From Bondarzewia mesenterica (lineage: Eukaryota; Basidiomycota; Agaricomycetes; Russulales; Bondarzewiaceae), in NCBI GenBank assembly GCA_004802705.1, contig SGPL01000320.1, positions 1 to 39,595 of the forward strand: a stretch of 39,595 nucleotides of DNA, given 5' to 3'. The position numbers were made by a program, and so were the translations under genes. The notes under the pieces were generated by a model. It was not told the origin of the DNA. It saw only the letters and a list, made by a program, of their open reading frames with translations, and did no database searches. Each line of letters starts with the position of its first letter. Position 1 is the first letter of the stretch. This document shows positions 11,436 to 20,519 of this stretch, piece by piece.

Positions 11436-13335
11436 ATGTCGTCATCCAACGAGGAGCGTCTGTTGGATATGCCCTTCATAGATAATGACGCTCGTGCCAT
11501 GTACAAGAAGATGATTCAGGAGAATCCGAGCGAGATGCCTCCTCTCCTCAAAAATCTTCATGAACAAATTTACCCGCCGCTCCGGATGGCCCTAGCCAAA
11601 GAACTGGCGACGGCTTTGCAGGAACCCGCTTCTCCCAGACAATGCAACATTTTCATCTCTGCTGGTCTGCACGATGTGTACACTGATATATTAATGGGCG
11701 AGGACCTCTATGACACCCGAGTATGTAGCGATCACACTTTTCCAGAGGTCCCACGATAGGCTCACGTCGAGACCTTCGCGGTGGATTCATCGCAATAGCC
11801 GAGGCGAGATTATTTGACCATCATCGTCCTCGGTCTCTTCAGCCTCATATCCGCAATGAAGATTCGCGGTGTAGATGGAGCCGCTTCGATAGGGAATCCA
11901 CAGCTTATCGACAGGCTTATCGACAAGACAGTTCCCTTGTGGGCTGCGATATGGTCGAAGCGAAGACTCTTGCAAGAGGAAACCAACGACGGCAGGGACA
12001 TCATGTCTTATCGATCTGCCATAGATCATCTCAGTCTCGGTTGGATGGCAATGTTGATCCAGAGGTGTGTATTGTTTCAATCTTGAAAGCGCTTGACCGT
12101 TAAGGAATCGCAGGAATCGTGTTCCTCGCCTCCTCGATTCAAAGCTAGGACACGTTATGCTCTTCTGCTGGCAATATATGCCGCAACCAGATCCTCGCAA
12201 CGCTTCGATCCCGCTGCTCTTGATGATGTTCAGCCGGTCGCCTCCTGAAGATGTGAATCCATTTCTGACGCAGGCTGCCATCGACACATTTGGCGCTCGG
12301 CCGTTAATAGAACGCTTCAAGCGCGAATTGGAGCATCCAACAGTCATCGACTCTTATCTGGACAAGTGCTTCTGCATGCTCATGCCATTTTTCGGCAATT
12401 TATTGTTGATGAATCTGCTGTCGGAACTTGACATGCACTTCACGATCTATGCGGCCCTTTCAAGACAAATCAGGATCGGCAATGCGCAGCCCACTCGGGA
12501 AAGTTTCAGTTTGCCAGGGTTTTTGTTACTGTGCGTGTGCACACCAATCGTTGCTTTGACTGCCTTTTTGACGGCATTTATTGCTTGTCAGCTATATGGC
12601 CAGGACCACAGATCCCACAGATCGCGGCAAAAGCTATCTAGACGAAATGATATCCGAGTGCGCTTTGATGGAGATAATACCCCATGCCCTTGTTCTCTGT
12701 GCACAAGTTCAGGACGACGGAGAAACGAGTACGTTTCATCACTGTAGTTGTAACTGTCGCATCATTCACATGTGCTGCAGATCCGTGGTTGGAAATTGTC
12801 AATTTGCTATGCGGGGCAATGGATGACCCGAAGGATTTTACAAAGCTGTCAGAGTCTGCACGCACAGCTACCTCTATCGCTTTGCGAAAGGTCTGGTTCC
12901 CGACGCTGCAGAAACTGCGCACCCTAAGCCCCGCCGCCGAGACTCAAGCAGCAACAAGAGAGCGTGTTCTCGAGGTATGGTCGAAGTTCGGTGCGTTGAC
13001 TGGCCTTGACGAAGCAGAGGAGCGCGCGCATTGGGAGCAGGCGGGCGGCGTAGCAACGTCTGCGATTGGTCCTCAATCACTCCATTGCTATTGGCAAGCA
13101 TGCGAATTCCACCTTATGGAGTCACCTCACACGATGCAACAATGCTCAGGGTGCGGTGTCGCGAAATACTGCAACAAAACGTGCCAGAGCAGGTGGGTCC
13201 TAGCACGCAGTGCATGGCTCTGTATGACTGAATATTTTCTCCACCTTCACCACCACCGGCCGGCACAGCGATTGGAAATACGGTGGACACAAGGATTTAT
13301 GCCAAACCTTGAAAAATAACTCAGTCGCTAAATGA
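11436..13335 (+). CDS. MYND-type zinc-finger protein, paralogue B (intact)
   Basis: Six exons: 11436-11720, 11799-12064, 12114-12530, 12592-12728, 12781-13192 and 13269-13335, all closing in phase, about 527 aa. Conserved family blocks include MIQENPSEMPPLLKNLHEQI near the N-terminus, FISAGLHDVYTDILMGEDLY, and KLGHVMLFCWQYMP at the start of exon 3. The MYND finger is complete: CYWQAC, CSGC, YCNKTCQS and, across the last intron, DWKYGGHKDLC. Exon 3 (417 nt) and exon 4 (137 nt) match paralogue C exactly in length. The large N-terminal part is not a domain I recognise. Agaricomycetes carry many MYND genes of unknown role; a peptide-binding or regulatory function is inference. This is the best reference copy for annotating the other two. 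Confidence 0.82.
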
Positions 13336-13803
13336 TTGTCTATCCAGAGGCCGAGACGAAGACTGGAGAAAGGAGAAACCGGTGGGATGCACAACATGTA
13401 GGATTATTGAGTTGTATCATGACGATATGAAAGCAATGGGTCAATTGTTGGTCCACCATCATGTAGTCCGCCATTCGAGTTCGGACTTTGGGACGGCTGC
13501 AGAGAGAATTAGTACATACAACATCCTCGCTGTACGGAGAACTGCACAAGATAGCTCGAAACACAGAACGAGCCGTCTTCTGTGTTGGTCAGCCACGGAG
13601 ACTACAAGATAGCAGGTCTGCCGTACAATTCAACGACTATTGGAGGTCTGGACCCTCATACACAGAATGAATCATTGTCTTCTGTGCGAGTCTGCAAAGG
13701 AGACTGAATCTGGACCCTCACGTACTTGGCCTTCCTAGCCAGAAATTCCTAGCCTCACTTCTTGAATACTCGACATTACATAAGCAAATTTAAACCTGAG
13801 CAG
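13336..13803. other. Intergenic between MYND gene B and the transposon
   Basis: No gene is supported. It contains a degenerate direct repeat with a period of 60-100 bp (separate entry). AT content rises toward the transposon end. Confidence 0.5.
13574..13720 (+). repeat. Degenerate direct repeat pair
   Basis: GTCTTCTGTG occurs at 13574-13583 and 13677-13686, and TCTGGACCCTCA at 13647-13658 and 13709-13720. The words occur in the same order but with different spacing, which suggests a decayed duplication of about 100 bp. No function is suggested. Confidence 0.45.
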
Positions 13804-13812
13804 GCTGTTGCC
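13804..13812 (+). repeat. Left 9-bp target-site duplication of the transposon
   Basis: GCTGTTGCC immediately precedes the left TIR tip CAGGCTCCTACCC. The same nine bases follow the right TIR tip at 15548-15556. This is the pattern expected of a transposase-mediated insertion. Confidence 0.85.
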
Positions 13813-14125
13813 CAGGCTCCTACCCACCGCCGCTTCGAGGTCCAGGGCGATGTGCTAGAGCGGGTAGCAGTATTTTTTTTGTACAAAGGACGAAAAAAAA
13901 TGTATGAAAAAAAAATCTAATGACTAAAATCTAATGACAACACAGCTTATGTCATAATTTTTCGCCAATACAACCCTGGACCTCTCAGCGGCGGCTGGCA
14001 CAAAACATATACAAACACACGCCACCCGGAGATTTTGACGGCCTCAGCCACAACCGTGCCGCCGTAGGAACGGTCACATGACTTGCCTGCGATAGACACA
14101 ACGCGACGCGACATTGTATACTGCC
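13813..14125 (+). repeat. Left terminal inverted repeat
   Basis: It is the reverse complement of about 15230-15547. The outer ~50 bp and the core at 13979-14053 are highly conserved. The AT-rich middle (13865-13975, with A8/T8 runs) and the inner part diverge, although the spacing is kept. The right boundary is approximate. Confidence 0.8.
14101..14112 (+). promoter_or_regulatory. Tandem ACGCG motif (MCB-like) in the left TIR
   Basis: ACGCGACGCGAC lies 34 bp before the ATG at 14146 of the helicase remnant. ACGCG is the core of the MBF (Mbp1/Swi6) binding site that drives G1/S transcription in fungi. The right TIR has the equivalent ACGCGACGCGT. Conservation of the motif within an otherwise drifting inner TIR suggests function, but that is inference. 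Confidence 0.45.
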
Positions 14126-14145
14126 GCAGAGCACACACTTCAACT

Positions 14146-14903
14146 ATGCCAGACCCTCCATCGACACCCATTCCCCTTCTTTCTCAGATCCGAGATAAAA
14201 CATCTTAAATATTTGGCCGTAGACCCTGCACTTGGCAGCTCAAAGCTGTTGAAGCCGTTCTAAAACATGACCGAGATGTAGTGCCACCTCCATCAGCACG
14301 ACGGCTCGACACGAAGTACAAAGCGACTCCGATCGATATGGATCTGCGAGGCGCTTTACACGAGTTTTGGAAGGAGCGTATGCAGACGAAGCATGGCGCC
14401 GCGCTGCTGAAGAACCTTGGACTGGCGATGATAATGTCGAATGACATTCTGCAGCGGATAGTGGACGCGGTGCATGCAGGGCGCATCACGTCCATTGGTG
14501 ATCTCAAGCGTGAACTGAAGTGGAATCGGGTCGAGGAGTATGGATGATATAGTACGCATCGTTTCAGCTCATACACCTCCCACACCTCCCATTTTGAATC
14601 CACGCGCTGCTGCTCCACGTCAATTGGGCCCTGCACAATCCAACGTTCCATCACGAAACACGGCTTTGTTACCTGCTTTGCCATCTGGTGCCGCTCAGGC
14701 CAAAACGCGACGGCAGACGTCATGTAGCACGTGTGGCGTTGTTGGGCATAACAGTATGTATTCATCTCTTTTACCTTTTTTTGGTTTTTACCAGGCCTGA
14801 TTGCAGAAAAGAACCGGCTGTGCCCACGATTCGGTCTTCAAACACCGGCTCGGTCATTGCCAGTGGGCGACGCTACGGACGAGAATTGCCCACCAAGCCA
14901 TGA
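14146..14903 (+). pseudogene. Internally deleted RecQ-like helicase with C-terminal CCHC knuckle
   Basis: Reading from ATG 14146, the N-terminus continues to an in-frame TAA at 14206-14208. It resumes in the same frame with IFGRRPCTWQLKAVEAVL and KHDRDVV, which resembles the Q-motif/motif-0 start of RecQ-family helicases. The Walker A motif and the whole ATPase core that should follow are missing; the sequence jumps to a C-terminal region (ALHEFWKERMQTKHG, MSNDILQRIVDAVHAG, DLKRELKWNRVEEYG). One base is lacking near 14540. A CCHC zinc knuckle CSTCGVVGHNRPDC (C-x2-C-x4-H-x4-C) then spans an intron at about 14755-14801, and the frame ends at TGA 14903. It cannot be a working helicase. The family call rests on memory of Agaricomycete RecQ-like proteins and needs a profile search. 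Confidence 0.6.
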
Positions 14904-15254
14904 AGAACGACATGAACGTGACCCCGCAGTTGCTGGCCCCCTCAAGTGTTCTATCCTCTCGACAGTGGCAGTTGCAGCACCAAAATGCCAACCATTATCC
15001 TTATCAGCAAGGGCTTCAACCTGGCTTGTGTGAAAGTGTTTGGCAGTTTTGAGAGCCCAGGTAGTTGTTGTCTCTGAAGTACTTTTGTTTGATAATAAAG
15101 ACAAGAGAATGTCATTGCTATTGAGTGATATATCAAGAAGGGCTGCGTGATCTCGATAATAGGGATTTCGAAAGATAGATATCAGGAAGTCGGAGAGGGA
15201 TATTTCATTGAGGGTGAGTGCTGCTAAAACAGCCTCAGTTTTCGACGTCGCCAT
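14838..15254 (-). pseudogene. Truncated transposon gene, N-terminal fragment
   Basis: The start codon at 15254 lies just inside the right TIR and reads leftward: MATSKTEAVLAALTLNEISL, then FRNPYYRDHAALLDISL, TWALKTAKHFHTSQVEALAD and GWHFGAATATVERIEHL. About 105 family-like residues are followed by ~30 that look random (GPATAGSRSCRSS...) to a stop at 14838, as expected where an internal deletion joined it to the tail of the opposite gene. The pattern resembles the N-terminus of large DUF6589-type Agaricomycete proteins often seen near repeats; this is a recollection, not a search result. It overlaps the helicase remnant on the other strand. It may be the start of the element's transposase or accessory gene. 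Confidence 0.5.
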
Positions 15255-15547
15255 GATCTGGTAGTGCAAAATTGACGCGACGCGTTTTGCAGGGCGGTGA
15301 GCGGCACCGATTTTGTGGCTGAGGCCGTCAAAATCTCCGGGTGGCGTGTGTTTGTATATGTTTTGTGCCAGCCGCCGCTGAGAGGTCAAGGGATGCATGG
15401 GGAATTAAGATTATGATTGAGTTTAAAAATTTATCGGAGTATGTAGATGTGGCTGACAGTGGCTGATAGTATGTTTTCGAATTATACATGTTCTCATTGC
15501 TCTAGCACATCACCCTTGACCTCGAAGCGGCGGTGGGTAGGAGCCTG
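15230..15547 (-). repeat. Right terminal inverted repeat
   Basis: Inverse copy of 13813-14125, ending in GGGTAGGAGCCTG at 15547. The identical core is 15313-15387. The inner boundary is approximate and may include the first codons of the minus-strand gene. Confidence 0.8.
15275..15285 (-). promoter_or_regulatory. Tandem ACGCG motif (MCB-like) in the right TIR
   Basis: ACGCGACGCGT lies about 20 bp before the minus-strand ATG at 15254. It is the counterpart of the left-TIR motif at 14101-14112. Confidence 0.45.
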
Positions 15548-15556
15548 GCTGTTGCC
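15548..15556 (+). repeat. Right 9-bp target-site duplication
   Basis: GCTGTTGCC directly follows the right TIR tip and is identical to 13804-13812. Confidence 0.85.
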
Positions 15557-15852
15557 TGCACGGTGCTCCTCACTTCGAGCTTCAGGTCAGGTTCGACTCT
15601 TTGAATTTGTCTTCTGCTCAACCCATCCTGAAAATCCTCTCTGATGCNTATCACTNCTTCGATTTTTTCGGACCTCAAAGAATCGCGAGAAATCCTATGT
15701 TCTCACTTGTCGAACCCGACACCATTCTGACGTACAGCCCTTCCGTAACAATTGAGNTCATATTTCGCCGTCCACAACTCGGGGGTGCGAGCCTCCTACC
15801 CGATTCACTTCAGAACNGTGTCCCACTTCNTATGGCGATCGATTACTATCNC

Positions 15853-15859
15853 TATATAA
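15853..15859 (+). promoter_or_regulatory. Probable TATA box of MYND gene C
   Basis: TATATAA lies 136 bp before the ATG at 15995. It sits in a stretch (15830-15880) that resembles the region upstream of paralogue B. Several Ns nearby limit certainty. Confidence 0.45.
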
Positions 15860-15994
15860 NCTCTGGCTGCTCTGCAAGGTATCCAGATTCTATCCACGTA
15901 CTACAGGCATACACACTCTCTTGCACGATCCGTGCTTNCACTGTGCGAGCACAATTTTGGTGACCATTGTTAAAAGCGTAATCGCCGAGCCATC

Positions 15995-17905
15995 ATGCCG
16001 CCGACAGGAGAGAATCCCGCTCCGAATCGACCACTGGATGCTCAAGAGGCTTGCGCCATGTATAGGCAAGCGATCCAGGAGAAACCTGACGAGATGCCTT
16101 CTCTCCTCCGAACTCTTCATACTCAAATGTTACCNTCTCGGGTTGCCCTGGCTAATGAGTTGATATCTGCGATAACCTCGTCGCCTCCTGATATATTGCA
16201 TGTTTTCATTTCCTCTGGCTTGCACGAGGTATACCTCGATATCTTGATGAGTGATGATCCCTATGACAATCGGGTATGTACTCTCTTGTTCACCTTCTGA
16301 CTCAAGTCATCATCTATTTCCTTTNCTTTCCCTGCAATAGTCCAGTTGGCAATACCTGATCAAAATAGTCCTCGGCATCGTCGGCATTTTATCGAGAGTC
16401 ATGTCTNCCAGCAATGAAGATATGGAAGNCACACGGAGCTTAGAACTTATTGATGCGCTCGTCGGCAAAACTNTTCCNTTGTGGGCTGCTNTNTGGTCGA
16501 GGCGCAGGCTCTTGCAAGAGNACACGAGCAACTCCGAGAATGTCATGTCTTATCGAGCTTGCATTGATCATCTCTGCACTNNGTGGNTCACGATACTAGA
16601 CAAGAGGTGCGTGTGAGCATAACATGAAGNTGCTTGTGGCCGATCACNACTTGCAGGGAGCATATGCCCCGTCTCCTTTCCTCGAGACTAGGCCACGTCG
16701 CGCTCTGGTGCTGGCATTACCTACCGTATTCCGATCATGAGAACGCCTTGATCTCTATGCTCATGATCTTGTGCCTCAAAGCATCAGACAACGAGAGAGA
16801 ACGATTCGTGCGGGAGGCTGTTATTGANACNTTCGGCGCTCGACCGTTCATGCAGCGTTTCAAGCGCGAATTCGAAGACCCCGCGATCAAGGACAGCGAT
16901 TTGTCCAACTGCTTCCGCGTTTTGACCTGGTTATGCAGTCACCCCTCAATGATACAAATGCTTGCGGATCTCGACATGCACTTCACGATTTGTGCGACCC
17001 TCAAAAGACAACTTCGCGATGGNAACCCCGCCTGCGAGTGGGAGGTCCTCCAGCCGGTGTCGCCTTTGCTGCAGTGCGTGTGCAGACCTGATTTCTCGTC
17101 TTGCTTATTGAGACTGTTTTCAATTTTTAGTTCCCTGGCAATGATGACCGAAAAAACGGCACGNGGNAAGTTGTATGCGGACGAGATGCTATCCGAATGC
17201 GACTTCTTCAAGATTATATCCCGCGCTTTCGTCGTTGGTGCACAATTTCCTTCACCAGCTGCNCTGGGTANGTCTCATCAACNCAAAANCTTCTGTCTTN
17301 GCATNTCNTTTGGCTCATTTGTATGCGTNTTTTAGGTGACTGGGAGAAGATCACTGATTTGCTCGGCGGCACCGTGGCCGCCTTGAGGGGCTTCATCGCG
17401 CTGCCGGTGCCCACGCGCACGCACATCNTCAATTTCTCACGCAANGTATGGTACCCAACGTTGGAGGAATTGCGATCTATCAGTCCAACCNATGAGACTA
17501 GAGCCTCCAAAGAGCTCGCGCTCAAAGTNTGGATGAGATTCGGTGCATGGGCTGATCTCGATGAGGCGAAGGAACGATCGCGCTGGNCGAGACGCTCGGG
17601 GGGCGCAGGCCCGACAGGGTCTTCCAGTCAACCCGNCAACANTGNGGGCAGCGGCGCGGNNAGTTCGANTGGNTTGCGCTATTGTTCTTGGAAAGAATGC
17701 GAGTTTCACCTCAAGGAACCTACTCGNTCGTTGCAAAAGTGCGCAGGTTGTGGAGAAGCCAAGTATTGTAATAAGACGTGCCAAAACAGGTGAGTAGTTC
17801 TACATNTGTACCNCCAACTCATGTCTCCATCTATTTGGCTGACNCGTTCGTAGTGACTGGAAGTTCGGTGGACACAAGCAAGCGTGCAAAAATTCAAAGA
17901 AATGA
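15995..17905 (+). CDS. MYND-type zinc-finger protein, paralogue C
   Basis: Six exons: 15995-16273, 16341-16606, 16657-17073, 17131-17267, 17336-17789 and 17854-17905, about 534 aa, in phase throughout despite many Ns. It is the closest relative of paralogue B: exons 2, 3 and 4 have identical lengths (266, 417, 137 nt). Conserved blocks include AIQEKPDEMPSLLRTLHTQM, FISSGLHEVYLDILMSDDPY and RLGHVALWCWHYLP. The MYND finger reads CSWKEC, CAGC, YCNKTCQN and DWKFGGHKQAC. Exon 5 carries an extra glycine/serine-rich insert (about 17590-17670) between the helical part and the finger, where most of the unresolved bases lie. Function unknown, as for B. Confidence 0.8.
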
Positions 17906-18092
17906 TCTNTTGANATCGAGATTTTTTGGAGANNGAAGCGCGGGATTTCAAATCGACTGGACACNTGTAGGAATAGCAATTGATAGGAATGCGATGCCTG
18001 GATATCAGGAGTGATAGTACAACAAAAACGTGTTACAACATAGACATGACACAATTTCACGATGGAAAAGNAAGNTCGANCAGAANACATTT
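17906..18092. other. Convergent 3' region between MYND gene C and EGT1
   Basis: A short gap between two convergent stop codons with several Ns. Nothing else is seen. Confidence 0.5.
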
Positions 18093-20519
18093 CTAGACAT
18101 CGTATGCNACCCGTGCCCCAACCCACGGGTACGGGTANTTGTGCTGGTAGAAGTTCCTGACGGTACGACGACNAGCCAGGCGAGGAATGGTAGCATACGA
18201 TGCACCGAGCTGGTGAACGNGTCAGCGCTTGGGAAANGTCCGTGAAGATTCGACAAAATACTCACGACAACTTGATGCTTGGTATCGAAGAAGTCGGTAG
18301 AATATCTGACAGACGTTCATGAGCCTAATANTCCGAAANAANNCTCGGTGAGAGCAAGAAGCTCACCCAGGGAAGATAGTCGTCGGGTTGAGGCCATCGT
18401 GGTCATCGAATAGGTCCGAAGTCCACTCCCAGACACCACCGTTCGACCCCCTTCCGCCATCCAGCTTCCCACCAGCGGTCGCCCTGTCCGAAAGAACACC
18501 GTCAGCATCGTTGCAAAACAAATCCAAGCAAGGGAAAAAAACACTGACGGTACACAATGCCAATTCCTAAACCCGACATTCGCGCCGCCCTCATAACCGA
18601 CCTCATACGTGTCCAAGAACAACCTCAACTCCTTCTCCGTNGNGATCCTACCGCCCTTCGCCCTGGCATAATCCCTCAAATCATCATACGCAGCCAAGAC
18701 CGGCCAGTGCCTCGCGACGTCCATACCGACGTTNCCAAAGAAAGTAAGCACGTGCGGCTTATCGCCGACCATCACCCAGCTAGGCGGCGGCGGCCTCGTC
18801 ATGCCTTCCTTTCGCCACCACGTTTCGTACTCGCCATTCGTGATGGGCCGCCACTCGACGCGGAATGCATCGACGGTCACGGTGCGCGGGGGGGCTCTCG
18901 TTATCCCATCCGTACGCNCGCCCGAAGACNTCCCTTTCNAGCTCGGGNTTNANGTCGTCCGACTCGCGGTCGTCATGCCCCAAGACGAGCTGCGTCGGTC
19001 CGAGCGTCGGGATCGGTCGGACGGGTGGGNTGTAGGANGCCCATTGTTTNGCNAGCGCCTCGAAGGGCGGAAGCGTGAAGCCGGGAGGCGGTAAGGTGCC
19101 GGTCCCTGCGCGTTGTATGAGCATGTAAAGCAGCGTCTGTTCGATCCCCAAATCAGAAACCGTCCGTCCATTGCGACAAGCTGGTTTCGCGGACTCACCT
19201 CGACATGGAAACCCTCGTGTTCGAGGGTCATGACAAGTACCCGGGCAATCCTCCTCGTAACGGTCCTTTTCCCGCTCTCTAGGTCCTCGAAGAGGCGGAG
19301 CAGCCGCGCACGCACACGGTCGCGGAACTCCAAGATCTCAAAGAGGCTCGGCCAATCCTCATCCTTTGTGGGGACCTCCGAATGACGCTGCAGGTAATCA
19401 GATGTTTAATCAGCATGGAGTCTACTTATTCGCACATCCCACGAACTTACATGGCAATGCTCCGGATCATCTACATGTGGATCAATACCACGCTGTACGC
19501 CCACTCTGCGTCAGCTTCTGCATCCCCGTTGCGAAGATCAATATAGTCATCTCCTACCTCGAAGATCATGGTGAACCGCTGGGGTTCGGTATTCGGCTCA
19601 TTCAACAGCTTGCTCAACAACATATCCAAAAACCTGCACGAGTACCCTGGTTCAGTGTCGTCCCGTGTCTAGGTGAAACTTCAACGCGAAATTGCTCACG
19701 TCGGAATGTGTCCGAGATAAAAGAGACATTTGTGCCTCAGATCGATAGGCCTCTCATGTAGCATAGAGCGAGGGATCATCCCAAGCGTGACGCAGTCCCA
19801 CGCCTTCCACAAGTCTTTGAACTCTTGCGCAGTGGGTACACCGAAGGGGTGTGCCGTAGGATTGAGAGGAGCCGGGCGGAGAGCGGAGAGAGGAGGAAAG
19901 ACGAACGGTGGGCGTGTGAGGACATAGAGGTGCAGCGTGCTAGAGGAAAGCGTGATGAAAACACCGAGTTGGGCTTTGGTGAAAACCGTCAACGCAGCCT
20001 CAGGCAGGAGCTGGTATATCAAAGCCTCGATGAGTCTCAAGTCAAAATCAAGGAGGCACATGTTCTCATATGCGTACATCTCTAGAGGCAATTTGAATTG
20101 CGCTCAGATCAATATTGGAGGCCTCCTTGCCAGAAAAATCATAGTCAGGCTGCGAGCTGAAGCATACAGCACCATCATGGACTTTGGAAACATCATTCAG
20201 TATCCAGACGTCAACATGTCAAAGCATGTTGCTCGCACTTACCATTCTCTTCTTTCCAGTGCATCTTCGCGACATCGACACCCAAAGCCTCACTTGCCTG
20301 TCCGAGCAGAACTCCGACATCATCAGAGGACCCAGTTCCGGTCAAGAAGAGGATTTTATCTCCTCCGCTCAACTTCAGGCTGAGCTCCTTCAGAAGGTCG
20401 GGTTTACCCAAGACCAGATAGCAAGCATGATCTTCGATGGGAGGGGGAGTGGACGGGGCTGTAGAAGTCTCTGAACCAGATATCGAAGAGGACGACATCT
20501 TGTAAGGGAATGCAAACAA
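18093..20519 (-). CDS. EGT1: Ergothioneine biosynthesis protein Egt1 (DinB + FGE domains); methyltransferase domain not found
   Basis: Supported exons (start to end): 20010-19700, 19633-19558, 19492-19451, 19387-19199, 19136-18549, 18483-18367, 18305-18266 and 18209-18093. The DinB-like part has RHKCLFYLGHIP and the iron-binding HEGFHVE (HxxxHxE). The sulfatase-modifying-factor (FGE) part has DAFRVEWRPITNGEY, GGANVGFRNWHCVP, NGGVWEWTSDL and RRTVRNFYQH. Fungal Egt1 normally starts with a SAM-dependent methyltransferase making hercynine, then the iron enzyme couples hercynine with cysteine. Here only the last ~35 residues of a methyltransferase-like segment (ALTVFTKAQLG...HLYVLTRPPFVFPP) are visible. 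Upstream open exons (20519-20243, 20181-20078) join in phase to give about 619 aa, but show no methyltransferase motif, and a full Egt1 is about 850 aa. G7 at 18888-18894 is one base too long. Exons upstream of 20010 are uncertain. Confidence 0.82.

Larger units (their letters stand above)
13813..15547. mobile_element. 1735-bp TIR DNA transposon, Mutator-like by structure, internally deleted
   Basis: The element has long imperfect TIRs (about 310-320 bp each). Their tips are CAGGCTCCTACCC and its exact reverse complement, their first 48 bp differ at two positions, and they share a 75-bp identical inner core (13979-14053 against 15313-15387). A 9-bp target-site duplication flanks it. Long TIRs plus a 9-bp duplication are typical of Mutator-like elements; KDZ-type elements (usually 8 bp) are the main alternative. 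No transposase catalytic core is present. Inside are two inward-facing truncated genes: a RecQ-like helicase remnant (+) and the N-terminus of another protein (-). It is therefore probably a non-autonomous deletion derivative. It sits between tandem MYND paralogues B and C. Confidence 0.85.
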
